DNA of 64,000 nucleotides from Candidatus Brocadia sp. WS118 (GTDB lineage: Bacteria > Planctomycetota > Brocadiia > Brocadiales > Brocadiaceae). The first letter of the stretch is position 1; each line of letters starts with the position of its first letter. The position numbers and the translations under genes are program-made. The DNA lies in the NCBI GenBank assembly GCA_007618135.1, contig PHFX01000150.1:39856-103855 (forward strand), read 5' to 3'. This document shows, piece by piece, positions 1-9,710 of this stretch. The notes below the pieces were generated by a model. It had not been told where the DNA came from. It saw nothing but the letters and a program-made list of their open reading frames with translations, and did not search any database.

Positions 1-725
<725 letters not shown>

Positions 726-765
726 ATGCTCCACTGTATCCCGGGAGCATTTATGATTTTTTTAA
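726..765 (+). terminator. Hairpin followed by T-run
   Basis: ATGCTCC at 726-732 pairs with GGGAGCAT at 743-750 around a ten-base loop, and a T-rich stretch follows at 751-763. This resembles an intrinsic terminator reading rightward. No clear plus-strand gene lies upstream, so what it terminates is unknown. Confidence 0.4.
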
Positions 766-789
766 GTCATTTATACTATAAGAGTTAAA

Positions 790-828
790 GCAGTGCTTTA
801 TGGGTTCAATTCCCACACACTCCCGCCA
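790..828 (+). other. tRNA/tmRNA 3'-end-like fragment
   Basis: The stretch has a T-arm-like TGGG-TTCAATT-CCCA followed by an acceptor-like CACTCCCG and CCA. No matching 5' acceptor strand with D- and anticodon arms is visible upstream, so it is not a complete tRNA or tmRNA. It could be a leftover 3' end from integration of a mobile element into such a gene, or chance. It ends next to the folA stop codon. Confidence 0.3.
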
Positions 829-1335
829 TTAACTAATACGTTCATAGATCGATAACGTATATGGAAGGATATCTTCGTGATATTCCGATCTTATCCTTTG
901 GAATTCCGTTAAGGGAACCTCCGGGAAAAATACATCTCCCGCGATCTCTCTATGGATAACTGATAAATAAATCCGATCCGCTATCAGAAGCGCCTCCTTA
1001 TAGAGTTGCTCCCCTCCACAGACAAACAGCTCATTTTCAACTTCAGGGCAAACTTCAATTGCAGACGGCAAATCTCTTGCAAGAATACATCCAGGTGCAC
1101 GATAACGCTCATTGCTGGTAAGAACAATATTGGTCCTATTGGGAAGGGCATAGCCAATTGATTCATAGGTCTTCCTGCCCATAACCACCGTATGCCCCAT
1201 GGTGATGCTTCTAAACAGGCGAAGTTCACTGGGGATCTTCCATGGTATCTCTCCCCGATTCCCAATAACACGGTTTGATGCCATCGCGACGATCAGTGAT
1301 ATCACCATACCAGGTCTTTTTTTACCGGCTACCAT
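829..1335 (-). CDS. folA: Dihydrofolate reductase
   Basis: Reduces 7,8-dihydrofolate to tetrahydrofolate with NADPH in the cytoplasm. At 168 residues it has the usual length of a chromosomal DHFR. Visible motifs are SLIVAMASNRVIGNRGEIPWKIP (substrate and NADPH loop), the HTVVMGRKTYESIG segment with the conserved GRKTYESIG, the NIVLTSN strand, and FVCGGEQLYKEAL, whose GG dipeptide binds NADPH. An alternative start lies nine residues in (MVISLIVAM); I keep the first ATG because AGGATAAGG precedes it. thyA is not adjacent here. The gene stands alone. Confidence 0.93.
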   Translation of the reverse strand: MVAGKKRPGMVISLIVAMASNRVIGNRGEIPWKIPSELRLFRSITMGHTVVMGRKTYESIGYALPNRTNIVLTSNERYRAPGCILARDLPSAIEVCPEVENELFVCGGEQLYKEALLIADRIYLSVIHREIAGDVFFPEVPLTEFQRIRSEYHEDILPYTLSIYERIS

Positions 1336-1694
1336 AATACCTTATCCTGATTGAAGAAAGGAAGGCGACATTCTCCGTATCGAGTACGGGGCAAGTAAGC
1401 TCGGAGAGAGCAGGAATTCTGCATTCCCCTTTTGTCCCCCGAATTTCAACGTGCATGGGTCGTGGCTGTGTTGCGTTATGCAATCCTATTATTACACATA
1501 TATAAAAAATAATCTGTATTGTCAATAAAGATATACATTTTCATATATTTAAATGTCGTTAGTAACAAATTTTAACCGGAAATTGCATAGGAAAAACTGA
1601 GGATTATTTTCAGGTAAATTATTTTTTTGTTATTCCGATAATGCAAGGTAACAAATTCAACAGAAAGACACAGAATGCAAAGAGGTAAACATCT
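1336..1694. other. Intergenic between divergent folA and the chemotaxis operon
   Basis: This 359-base AT-rich spacer separates the divergent folA and chemotaxis transcription units, so it should hold promoters for both. I could not identify a confident -35/-10 pair. A minus-strand open frame at 1322-1525 has no ribosome binding site or recognisable product. Confidence 0.5.
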
Positions 1695-1925
1695 ATGCAA
1701 AATCCTAATATCATGACAATAAAGCAAGTTGCAGAATATCTTAAGGTTAGTCCTCGTACGATTTATAAGTTAGTAAAAACAGGAGGAATTCCTACCTTTA
1801 GAATAATGAACATGTGGCGTTTTGAACAATCCAAGATTGACCAGTGGATACAAGAAAAAAGTGAAACTAATAATTTTAATGGAACTGGAGGTAAAGAACA
1901 TGCCAAAAGTATTGATCATCGATGA
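1695..1925 (+). CDS. Excisionase-type helix-turn-helix protein
   Basis: A 76-residue protein whose first ~55 residues form the HTH_17/excisionase (MerR-like winged helix) domain: MTIKQVAEYLKVSPRTIYKLVKTGGIP followed by the wing (WRFEQSKIDQWI). Such proteins bind DNA, as in phage Xis and many small regulators. It opens the chemotaxis operon, and its last 26 bases overlap cheY, whose ribosome binding site lies inside this gene. The two are therefore likely translationally coupled. No integrase is adjacent, so a role as operon regulator is more likely than excision; that is inference. Confidence 0.85.
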   Translation: MQNPNIMTIKQVAEYLKVSPRTIYKLVKTGGIPTFRIMNMWRFEQSKIDQWIQEKSETNNFNGTGGKEHAKSIDHR

Positions 1926-2277
1926 TTCAGCAGTTATGCGTAAGATTATTCAAAGGAATATTCAACAATCGGGCCTTTTAGTGGACGAGTTTGTTGAAGC
2001 CGGAGACGGAAGGGAGGGTCTTGAAAAGGCAACTTCCAATAATATTGATTTAATCCTCTGCGACTGGAACATGCCCAACATGTCAGGAATAGATTTTGTT
2101 AAGGCCCTTAGGTGTTCTGGACAAAAAAATAATATTCCTATCGTAATGGTAACTACAGAAGGCGGCGAGACAAAGATTGAAGAGGCTAAAGGCAGTGGAG
2201 CAAACGGTTACCTGACAAAACCATTCACACCGGAGCAGTTAAGGTCAAAATTAGGAAATTTTTTGCTCGTAAAATGA
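1900..2277 (+). CDS. cheY: Response regulator CheY (first copy)
   Basis: A single receiver domain of 125 residues. The acidic pair is in VLIIDDS (D8, D9), the phospho-acceptor is D55 in LILCDWNMPN, the conserved Thr is in MVTTEG, and the Lys in YLTKPF. There is no output domain, so it should act by binding the flagellar switch or as a phosphate sink. ATG 1900 is preferred over an earlier in-frame start because GGAGGT lies at 1887-1892. It overlaps the upstream HTH gene and is followed after 69 bases by cheX. Confidence 0.93.
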   Translation: MPKVLIIDDSAVMRKIIQRNIQQSGLLVDEFVEAGDGREGLEKATSNNIDLILCDWNMPNMSGIDFVKALRCSGQKNNIPIVMVTTEGGETKIEEAKGSGANGYLTKPFTPEQLRSKLGNFLLVK

Positions 2278-2346
2278 TGGTCACATCATTTTTATGCGTA
2301 CTTCAAAAATTCAAATACTTAACTAGAAAAAAGGGGAATACGGATC

Positions 2347-2874
2347 GTGGCGATAGAAAGTATGATGGAAACCTTCGCTTTAGATATTACCGAATCTACA
2401 AAGACATTGTTTGAAACGATGATCATGATGGATTTGAATCATGATGTGGCATCAATGGCAGACAACACGCAAATAAAAACGGATGTTATCGGTATGGTGA
2501 GTTTTACCGGTAAATGCCCTGGAGTGATTGCCCTTTTTTGTTCAAAAACGTTTTCAATAAAAGTTGCATCGAAAATACTGATGTCAGAACTAAACGATTT
2601 TACGAGTGATGTAAAAGATGCGATAGGCGAGATAGCGAACATGATCGCAGGAAACGTGAAGACAAAACTTATTGCTAAATACGGTGATATGCATCTCTCC
2701 ATCCCAATTGTAATTACCGGGGAGGGTCTATCGATTACCGCCGTGAATAATCACCCAATGGTAGCGGAAACCACACTTTCCTGTTTTAGTAAAGAACCCT
2801 GGCTCATGATGCCTTTTGTCTCTAATAATGAAAAATTTAGCGTAGGCTTGTTGTTGAGAGAATCAAATAAATAG
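2347..2874 (+). CDS. cheX: CheX-family chemotaxis phosphatase
   Basis: A 175-residue protein of the CheC/CheX/FliY phosphatase fold, which removes phosphate from CheY-P. The catalytic helix pattern E-x-x-N appears as EIANMIAGN near residues 99-107. Only one clear ExxN helix is present, as in CheX rather than CheC. It starts at GTG 2347 behind an AAGGGGAA element. It sits between cheY and a second CheX-like gene fused to a receiver, so the operon carries several possible signal-termination routes. Confidence 0.85.
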   Translation: MAIESMMETFALDITESTKTLFETMIMMDLNHDVASMADNTQIKTDVIGMVSFTGKCPGVIALFCSKTFSIKVASKILMSELNDFTSDVKDAIGEIANMIAGNVKTKLIAKYGDMHLSIPIVITGEGLSITAVNNHPMVAETTLSCFSKEPWLMMPFVSNNEKFSVGLLLRESNK

Positions 2875-2897
2875 CTATTCATTCGGTAGTAATAAAA

Positions 2898-3905
2898 ATG
2901 GAAAACCCTATAATCAAAAAGTCATCTCCGTCCAAACTGGAGGAAACTCTGGTAAGTACATTTCCGCGGATTTGCACCGATTGTGGCAAGATAACAAACA
3001 AAGAATTCTTTCTGACAAATCCTGTGCTACAAAACACAACATTGAACGACTTTCTTAAGAATGCCAATACAAGCTATATCCTGGTAAAATTGGCGATTGA
3101 AGAGTTTTACGAGGGAGAACTGTATTTAATCTTTGCCGTAAAAGAGGCTATTACGATAGGAAGTCTCATGCTAACTCTTGATGATGCCATAATAAAGGAA
3201 AATGCAGGCAAGGGTATCTTTGAAGGTGATTGTACAGATGCATTTAAGGAATTTACGAATCAGGTCTGTGGTATGTTAGACAACGAACTACGACCGAAGT
3301 TACCCAAGCCCATCCACCTGAAATTAACAAGCACGGTTCTCATGAACAAAGAGAATGCAAACACCGTGTTTAGTGAAGAAGCCTTGAACGAAGAATGCCT
3401 TATTCTGACGGCTGCCATGCGAATCCTTGGTTTTGATGACGGCAAATTCATATTAAGTATTTCCAAACTGCTTGGTGAAGAGTTCTTTTGTGAGGTCATC
3501 GAAGAGAATACTAAAAAGTTCAGGGGTACGATACTCGTTGTAGATGATTCAAATACAGATTTACGAATTATTCGTAAACTTTTGGGTAATGAATATAAAG
3601 TATTGGTCACAGACAATCCAAACAGTGCGCTCTCAATACTTCAAAAAAACCATCTCGACCTTGTTTTAATTGATGCTCATATACCCGGCGTTAATGGGAT
3701 AACGCTATGTGAACGATTTAGAAGGAATGCTATGTCTCATACAATACCGATTATCATATGCTCCTCATCTCCGACACAGGAAACCGTGATACAAGCGATT
3801 CGGGCAGGGGCAAAAGACTTTTTAGTTAAACCATTTACCAGACAAATATTAATTGAAAAGATCAATAAGCAATTAATTAACAATAACGTACTCATACATT
3901 CATAG
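2898..3905 (+). CDS. CheX-like domain fused to a receiver domain
   Basis: A 335-residue fusion. Residues ~1-205 resemble a CheC/CheX domain with an ExxN helix (EFTNQVCGMLDNEL). Residues ~210-330 are a receiver domain: the acidic pair in ILVVDDSN, acceptor D in LVLIDAHIPG, Ser in ICSSS, and Lys in FLVKPF. The protein could dephosphorylate CheY-P under control of its own phosphorylation. It follows cheX by 23 bases. The N-terminal domain contains a CTDCGK stretch of unknown meaning. Family placement of the first half is moderately sure, the receiver is certain. Confidence 0.8.
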   Translation: MENPIIKKSSPSKLEETLVSTFPRICTDCGKITNKEFFLTNPVLQNTTLNDFLKNANTSYILVKLAIEEFYEGELYLIFAVKEAITIGSLMLTLDDAIIKENAGKGIFEGDCTDAFKEFTNQVCGMLDNELRPKLPKPIHLKLTSTVLMNKENANTVFSEEALNEECLILTAAMRILGFDDGKFILSISKLLGEEFFCEVIEENTKKFRGTILVVDDSNTDLRIIRKLLGNEYKVLVTDNPNSALSILQKNHLDLVLIDAHIPGVNGITLCERFRRNAMSHTIPIIICSSSPTQETVIQAIRAGAKDFLVKPFTRQILIEKINKQLINNNVLIHS

Positions 3906-4274
3906 TAACGTATGCTTTCATCTGATGAAGATATGGAAACCACGGAGTGCACAATTTTATGCCATTTCATGATGCAAAATGAAAGGTGCAAATTGATAAA
4001 TGCAAAAAATCTTTTGGAACGATTGTTGGATTTTGACGCAAATATCATCAAATTGGATTTTAGATATTTTCACCTGAAAATAACAAAGCACTGCCATTCT
4101 GAGCGAAGCGAAGAATCTGGTCTTAACGCGGGACCCTTCGCCTTCGGATCAGAGTGACATTTTTATTATCTCTTGTGAGCCAAAGGCTCATGGATGTTTC
4201 ATTTTTGTTTACGACCACCCTAGTTTTTGAAATCTGTGGTTTCCCTTCATAACCCGATTCTTGAGGATATCCTT
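3906..4274. repeat. Intergenic with SERSEES-type palindromic repeat
   Basis: Within this spacer, 4090-4158 holds the element CATTCTGAGCGAAGCGAAGAA and its inverted counterpart CCTTCGGATCAGAGTGACAT. It recurs in variants at about 15642, 20935, 23595, 25597, 49421 and 60520. Open frame 3912-4157 reads through this repeat and is probably not a gene. Confidence 0.65.
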
Positions 4275-6074
4275 ATGGAAGACAACATGAATTTTATGGA
4301 TGACGCTGAAATCGTAAAGGAATTTCTTGTCGAATCTAATGATCATCTGGATGACGTTGAATCCAAGATATTGGAGTTGGAAAATAATCCAAAAGATGTA
4401 GACCTTATCAACAGCATATTCCGCCCCATTCACAGCATGAAGGGCAGCGCAGGATTCCTTGGCCTGCAGGACATTGGCAAGGTAAGTCACGAATTGGAAA
4501 CCCTCCTGGACGAGGCAAGAAAGGTTAAAATAATAATCACACCAAAAATTATTGAGGTACTGTATGAAGGTGTCGATGTACTAAAAAAACTAAGAGAAAT
4601 GGTGGCAAATAAAGTAAATAGCAAAGGCGCAACAGTTGATGTAATTGATTATCACCCACTTTTATCAAGGATAACTGGCATTTTAGGACACAATCAAGAC
4701 ACTGTTCAAAAAGAAAAAGCCTCCGGTAATCCCCAAAAAGAAAAACATCTTGGCGAAATATTAGTGGAGACTGGCGCTATTAGCAAAGATCAGCTGGAAA
4801 TAGCGTTACAAGAACAAGAACGCGGGATTCGACTGGGTGAAATATTGGTCGGGAAAAGGATGACGACACCAGAGAAGATTAACGAAGCGCTCATAATTCA
4901 ATCTACTGTAGGAAAACCGTCTCCTGAAACGGTTAAGGTTGACACCCAAAAGCTGGATAACCTGGTTAACCTTGTGGGCGAATTGGTAATTGCCAGCGCC
5001 CTCATCAGTGAAACATTAGGAAACACCAATAATGGCGCAAATAAAAATCTCTCCCACCTTAACAAGATAGTTAAAGATATACAGGACCAGGTCATGTGCA
5101 TGAGGATGGTGCCTCTAAAATCAACCTTTCAAAAAATGGCCAGACTCGTGCGGGACGTTTCCTCAAAGATTGGGAAAAAGGTACGTCTGGATATTTCTGG
5201 AGAAGACACAGAACTCGACAAGACGGTGATAGAAGAAATCGGCGATCCACTGGTGCATATCATTAGAAACTCGATCGATCATGGAATTGAGCCTCAAGAG
5301 GAGCGGGTAGCCAAAGGTAAACCGATAGAAGGGCATGTGCGATTAAATGCCTTCCATAGAGGTGGCAGTATCGTTATCGAAATCGAAGATGATGGCAGAG
5401 GCCTTTGGAAAGAAATAATTTTGAATAAGGCCATTGAAAAAGGATTGGTTGAGAAAAATGCCTCACTCTCCGATCAACAGATCTACAATCTCATCTTTGC
5501 CGCCGGATTCTCTACGGCAGGAAAGGTAACTGACGTTTCAGGACGTGGCGTGGGCATGGATGTTGTAAAAAAGAACGTCGAGCGCTTGCGGGGAAAGGTA
5601 GAGCTTTCTACGGTCGAGGGAAAAGGAACAAAGATTTCCATCAAACTGCCGCTTACCCTTGCGATTATCGATGGTATGATTGTGCAGGTTGGTTCGGAAA
5701 AATATATCGTCCCCATGCTTTCCATCGAGGAATCCATTAGACCAAAGAAAGAAGATATTTCTACCGTGCAGCAACGTGGGGAATTAATTAACGTGCGGGG
5801 CGATTTGCTGCCCATGGTGCGTCTCCATAATTTGTATAACGTTCAACCGAAAAAAATGAATCCGTGGGAAGCGCTCATCCTGGTCGTAGAAGGTGAAGGA
5901 AAAAGATGCGGGATTCTTGTCGATGACCTCCTCGGTCAACATCAGATCGTCATTAGGAGTTTGGGGGATCAGTTCCGTAATATTCGGGGAATATCAGGCA
6001 GCGCCATACTAGGAGATGGACACGTTGGCCTTATCCTGGATGTGGGTGGAATTATGAGCATGGCGTTGAATTAA
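4275..6074 (+). CDS. cheA: Chemotaxis histidine kinase CheA
   Basis: A 599-residue CheA that phosphorylates CheY and CheB in response to receptors. Order: HPt domain with phospho-acceptor H53 (FRPIHSMKGSAGF); a segment at about 158-210 with the pattern LGEILVETGAISKDQLEIAL repeated as LGEILVGKRM, which resembles an MshEN/GspE N-terminal motif; dimerisation domain; HATPase with N-box HIIRNSIDHG and DDGRG; and a C-terminal CheW-like domain ending in GLILDVGGI. A P2 CheY-binding domain is not obvious and its place is taken by the MshEN-like segment. A TTG at 4227 is possible, but ATG 4275 behind TGAGGA is more likely. Confidence 0.95.
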   Translation: MEDNMNFMDDAEIVKEFLVESNDHLDDVESKILELENNPKDVDLINSIFRPIHSMKGSAGFLGLQDIGKVSHELETLLDEARKVKIIITPKIIEVLYEGVDVLKKLREMVANKVNSKGATVDVIDYHPLLSRITGILGHNQDTVQKEKASGNPQKEKHLGEILVETGAISKDQLEIALQEQERGIRLGEILVGKRMTTPEKINEALIIQSTVGKPSPETVKVDTQKLDNLVNLVGELVIASALISETLGNTNNGANKNLSHLNKIVKDIQDQVMCMRMVPLKSTFQKMARLVRDVSSKIGKKVRLDISGEDTELDKTVIEEIGDPLVHIIRNSIDHGIEPQEERVAKGKPIEGHVRLNAFHRGGSIVIEIEDDGRGLWKEIILNKAIEKGLVEKNASLSDQQIYNLIFAAGFSTAGKVTDVSGRGVGMDVVKKNVERLRGKVELSTVEGKGTKISIKLPLTLAIIDGMIVQVGSEKYIVPMLSIEESIRPKKEDISTVQQRGELINVRGDLLPMVRLHNLYNVQPKKMNPWEALILVVEGEGKRCGILVDDLLGQHQIVIRSLGDQFRNIRGISGSAILGDGHVGLILDVGGIMSMALN

Positions 6075-6124
6075 CAGGGACAGTAATGACACGATACTCT
6101 GTGACTGACGATTTATGAGGATTT

Positions 6125-6414
6125 CAAAATATCGAATATCGAACAAGGAATAATGAATGCCGAAGGAAAAGAGAATATGTGATCTTGAAGAACGCTTAAT
6201 AGATTTTGCCGTCAGAGTTATTCGTACAGCAGAATCTTTGCTAAAGTCCCGGGCGGGGAATCACATTGCCGGTCAACTCATTCGCTGCGGCACATCACCC
6301 GCTCCCAATTATAATGAGGCTCAAAACGCAGAATCTCGTTCTGATTTTATACATAAATTGAAAATTCTCCCTTAAGGAGTTACGTGAAACACTGAGTTCG
6401 GGAACAGGTTGAAA
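6125..6414 (+). pseudogene. Four-helix-bundle protein remnant (S23-type), frameshifted
   Basis: From ATG 6157 the frame reads as a four-helix-bundle protein: DLEERLIDFAVRVIRTAES, then the hallmark AGNHIAGQL and SPAPNYNEAQNAES. It stops early after KLKILP. Removing one base in the CTCCCTTAAG region restores LLKELRETL, after which similarity fades. It is therefore a truncated, frameshifted copy. The leader repeat ATATCGAATATCGAACAAGG just upstream recurs at about 25436 without the gene, so this looks like a decayed repeat-borne cassette between cheA and cheW. Confidence 0.75.
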
Positions 6415-6483
6415 AATTCATTAGAATGAAATGAAAATTCTAAACATGAAATTATTGCATATAACGAAAGAAAGGAGTATCGC

Positions 6484-6996
6484 ATGCAGGCAGAAATGAA
6501 GCAAGGGAAAAAAACGGATGCCGTTGTGTCACCGTCGCGTGAAGGCAAATATCTGACCTTTGTGCTGTGTGATGAGGAGTATGGCATTGAGATACTTAAG
6601 GTAAGGGAAATTATAGGCATTATGAATATAACACCCGTGCCTCAGACTCCTTGTTACATAAAGGGCGTAATCAATCTCCGGGGAAAGGTGATCCCCGTAA
6701 TCGATTTAAGATCAAAATTTAGGCTTCAAGAGATGAAACACACAAAAGAGTCGTGCATTATCGTGGTGGAAGTCCGGAACAAACTCACGGGAATCATTGT
6801 AGATACGGTTTCGGAAGTACTCGATGTTAGAGGCGAGGACATGGAACCTGCCCCTCATCTTGGAAACAGCATCAATACAGAAATCTTCATCGGTATGGCG
6901 AAGATAAAGAACAAGGTGAAAATTCTTCTTGATATTGATAGGGTTTTAGGCACTGAGGAGATCAATGTCGTTGAGAGTTTGACGAATGTAAGTTAA
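6484..6996 (+). CDS. cheW: Chemotaxis adaptor CheW
   Basis: A 170-residue CheW that couples receptors to CheA. A ~20-residue lysine-rich tail precedes the domain. Characteristic segments are YLTFVLCDEEYGIEILKVREI, the IKGVINLRGKVIPVIDLR core, and a C-terminal GMAKIKNKVKILLDIDRVL. AAAGGAG at 6472-6478 positions the ATG. It lies directly before the MCP gene, which fits a CheA-CheW-receptor module. Confidence 0.95.
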   Translation: MQAEMKQGKKTDAVVSPSREGKYLTFVLCDEEYGIEILKVREIIGIMNITPVPQTPCYIKGVINLRGKVIPVIDLRSKFRLQEMKHTKESCIIVVEVRNKLTGIIVDTVSEVLDVRGEDMEPAPHLGNSINTEIFIGMAKIKNKVKILLDIDRVLGTEEINVVESLTNVS

Positions 6997-7136
6997 TTTT
7001 GGATCCTTTCGTAAGAAAGAGAAGAGATAATCATTGCAGTATGATATGCACTTTTAATATTTACCCTGGATTTTTGATATTTATAGTTTTCAGATTCTGA
7101 TTATTTACCACGTAACCATAAAAGGAGGGAATATAA

Positions 7137-8879
7137 ATGATTGTTAAAATGAACATGATGACAAAGCTCATTATCACGATTGTGGCAGTTGTTGTCATAT
7201 CCATCAGTATCTTGGCGTATATAAATACAAAGAGGCAAAAGTCCCAGATGTTGGCAGAGGTGCGCACACAGGCAAGGATGGCAGCAGATCAGCTCATTTC
7301 TGTAAGAATGGTCATTGCGGAAAAGCAAAAAGCCATAAACAACGACTCAAAAGGTAATTTTGAATTTAAGGGAGTGATCCCTGCAATTGTGGGACGGGAG
7401 ATTGCTGAACATTTCAGTCAAGCAACCATCTTTAAGATGAAGCAAACAAGTATCAAGTACCGAAACCCAGCAAATAAGCCAGATGCGTGGGAGATTAAGC
7501 AGTTAGAAAAGTTTGAGAGAGACCCAGATTTAAAAGATGCTTCAGAAATAGCAAAATTAGAAGATGGTACAGAAGCTTTTCGATTAATGGTGCCCTTGAA
7601 AATCGAGGAGCCATGTCTGAAGTGCCATGGCGACCCGGCGACAAGTCCAACGAAAGATGGTAAAGATATTGCAGGGAGGCAAATGGAGAATTACAAGCTG
7701 GGCGATGTTCGGGGCGGCATAAGCGTAATGGCGCCGATGTCATCCGTAAATGCAGCAATCGCCGCAAACAGGAATTTTAACCTCATTGGGAATGGGATTT
7801 ACGTGTTCCTGGTTGGAACCGTTGTCTTTTTCATTGCCAGACGAATTACCTCTTTACTGAAGAGGCTGGTACATAATTTAAAGAATGGGGCTGAAGAGGT
7901 TGCATCAGCCGCATACCAGATTTCTTCATCCAGTCAGTCGCTTGCGGACGGGGCATCACAACAGGCATCTTCGATAGAAGAAACCTCTGCCTCGATTGAA
8001 GAAATGGCCTCTATGACCATGAAAAACACTGATAATGCCAGAGAAGCCAACCAACTTGCAATTAAGACAAAAACATCGGCAGAAAGTGGGAATGAGGGGC
8101 TGAACACCTTGCAGACAACGATGCGAGACCTGAATTCAGGCAATGACAAGGTCATTTCAATAATTAAATCAATTGATGAAATAGCATTTCAAACGAATCT
8201 TCTGGCTCTCAATGCGGCTGTTGAGGCAGCGCGAGCGGGAGAGCATGGGAAAGGATTTGCCGTCGTTGCGGAGGAGGTGCGCAACCTTGCGCAACGGTGC
8301 TCCGTCGCGTCTAAGGAGACCACAGATTTAATCAATTCGAGAGTAGCAAGCACCGAGAATGCGGCAAAGATTGCAGATCAATTTGCTGCAAGTCTCAAGG
8401 AAATTGTAACCGAGGCAAAGAAAGTAACAGACCTCGCCGGTGAAATTGCAGCAGCCTCGCAGGAACAATCTGACAATATTAGTCATATATCAAAGGCAGT
8501 TACGACTGTGGACACGGTTACTCAGCAGAATGCGGCAAATGCAGAAGAGCTGGCGTCATCGAGTGAGGAATTATCAGCACAGGCAGAAAATCTAAAGGCT
8601 ATCATACATGAGCTGTCTGTGGAAATAGGAAATATTGATAATGATTTGAAACCCACTGAGCAACAGCAATTTCATGAGCATCCTGAAAAGAAATTTCAAA
8701 TGCCAGGAAAAGGCGCCACTGGTTGGAGAAACGAGCAAAAGATTCAGTTCAAAATAAACGACAATATTTCAAAGCCCGGTGATAAAGTAAATGGAAATGG
8801 CTTTAAAAAAAGCGATAGAATTCTTGCCAGGACGTCAGAAGAATTCATACCTCTGCGTGATGATTTCAAAGATTTTTAA
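7137..8879 (+). CDS. Methyl-accepting chemotaxis protein with heme-c sensor domain
   Basis: A 580-residue chemoreceptor. TM1 lies at about residues 10-28 and TM2 at about 218-238. The external domain between them is of the DUF3365 (Tll0287-like) type and carries one heme-c motif, CLKCH (C160, C163, H164). The cytoplasmic part has little or no HAMP domain and enters directly into a long signalling coiled coil. The hairpin tip reads [40 protein letters not shown]. The domain suggests sensing of redox state or a diatomic gas such as NO, which is inference. A strong AAAGGAGGG precedes the ATG. Confidence 0.93.
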   Translation: MIVKMNMMTKLIITIVAVVVISISILAYINTKRQKSQMLAEVRTQARMAADQLISVRMVIAEKQKAINNDSKGNFEFKGVIPAIVGREIAEHFSQATIFKMKQTSIKYRNPANKPDAWEIKQLEKFERDPDLKDASEIAKLEDGTEAFRLMVPLKIEEPCLKCHGDPATSPTKDGKDIAGRQMENYKLGDVRGGISVMAPMSSVNAAIAANRNFNLIGNGIYVFLVGTVVFFIARRITSLLKRLVHNLKNGAEEVASAAYQISSSSQSLADGASQQASSIEETSASIEEMASMTMKNTDNAREANQLAIKTKTSAESGNEGLNTLQTTMRDLNSGNDKVISIIKSIDEIAFQTNLLALNAAVEAARAGEHGKGFAVVAEEVRNLAQRCSVASKETTDLINSRVASTENAAKIADQFAASLKEIVTEAKKVTDLAGEIAAASQEQSDNISHISKAVTTVDTVTQQNAANAEELASSSEELSAQAENLKAIIHELSVEIGNIDNDLKPTEQQQFHEHPEKKFQMPGKGATGWRNEQKIQFKINDNISKPGDKVNGNGFKKSDRILARTSEEFIPLRDDFKDF

Positions 8880-8951
8880 TGCCTTGAACAATGTTGATTT
8901 ATGGGTGCGAATCGGAGCTGATTCGCACTCAAGAAACGGGATGAAATTGTC

Positions 8952-9179
8952 TTGCATGCCGGTGAGAATAATGAAACAGCGTTTACCCTGAAGAAAAGGA
9001 CTGATGAATATGGTAACGTTTCTACAGGGGAAATATTTGGCAAGCTGAGGAACGGGAAATTCATTCCTTTTGACGGTGTTAATAATTTTAAAATCACATC
9101 CTTTGACGACATGGTTCACCATGCTGTTGAATTGAAATACCAGGGGAATATTATTACTGCGTGGAGATATTTGCGTTAA
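8952..9179 (+). CDS. Small hypothetical protein in the chemotaxis operon
   Basis: A 75-residue open frame starting at TTG 8952, without recognisable family. It is charged and soluble, with a GNVSTGEIFGKLRNGKFIPFDGVNNF stretch and a C-terminal helix rich in aromatic residues. The frame opens just upstream after a TGA, and no strong ribosome binding site is seen. It lies in the same direction between the MCP gene and cheD, leaving 39 bases before cheD. Its coherent composition suggests a real gene, but function is unknown. Confidence 0.45.
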   Translation: MHAGENNETAFTLKKRTDEYGNVSTGEIFGKLRNGKFIPFDGVNNFKITSFDDMVHHAVELKYQGNIITAWRYLR

Positions 9180-9218
9180 AGATTCGAATGGAAGGCATAG
9201 GGGGGAATTTCCATAATT

Positions 9219-9698
9219 ATGAATAACACTCAGAATGCAATTACGGTTGGCGTGGGCGATCTAAAGATTACACAAGCTCCGAACGTATTAAAGACATTGT
9301 TAGGTTCCTGTATTGGAATTGTGCTACATGATCCCGTAAACAAGATTGGTGGACTTCTCCACATCATGTTGCCGAAAAAAAGCGGTAATGACTTGAAGAT
9401 CACCAAGTACGCCGATACAGGACTCCCCTATTTTATTTATCACATGGTCACCCATGCAGGCGCATCCAGAAGAGCTCTGTATGCCAAACTCTTTGGCGGT
9501 GCGAAGATGTTCGAGGCCAACAGCCTGATTAATATTGGCGAAACAAATGAAATAGAGGCGAGACGGATATTGAAAGAAGAAGGGATCAGGATAGTAGCGT
9601 CGAAAACCGGTGGTACGAAAGGATACAATATTCTGTTCGATACGGACACAGGTGAGGTAACATGCCACATATTTGGCGAGGCAATCGTAATTTACTAG
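9219..9698 (+). CDS. cheD: Chemoreceptor glutamine deamidase CheD
   Basis: A 159-residue CheD that deamidates glutamines on MCPs and binds CheC. The thiol catalytic residues are C31 in LLGSCIGIVL and H48 in GGLLHIMLP. The family pattern continues in the KLFGGAKMF and ASKTGGTKGYNILFDTDTG segments. GGGGGGAA upstream is a plausible ribosome binding site. cheC follows in the same operon, separated only by an inserted GxxExxY gene. Confidence 0.95.
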   Translation: MNNTQNAITVGVGDLKITQAPNVLKTLLGSCIGIVLHDPVNKIGGLLHIMLPKKSGNDLKITKYADTGLPYFIYHMVTHAGASRRALYAKLFGGAKMFEANSLINIGETNEIEARRILKEEGIRIVASKTGGTKGYNILFDTDTGEVTCHIFGEAIVIY

Positions 9699-9710
9699 AA
9701 TAATTGCAGT

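Noticed and set aside
3912..4157. 81-codon open frame ahead of cheA
   Set aside because: Its last third is the CATTCTGAGCGAAGCGAAGA repeat read as SERSEES, a common spurious translation.
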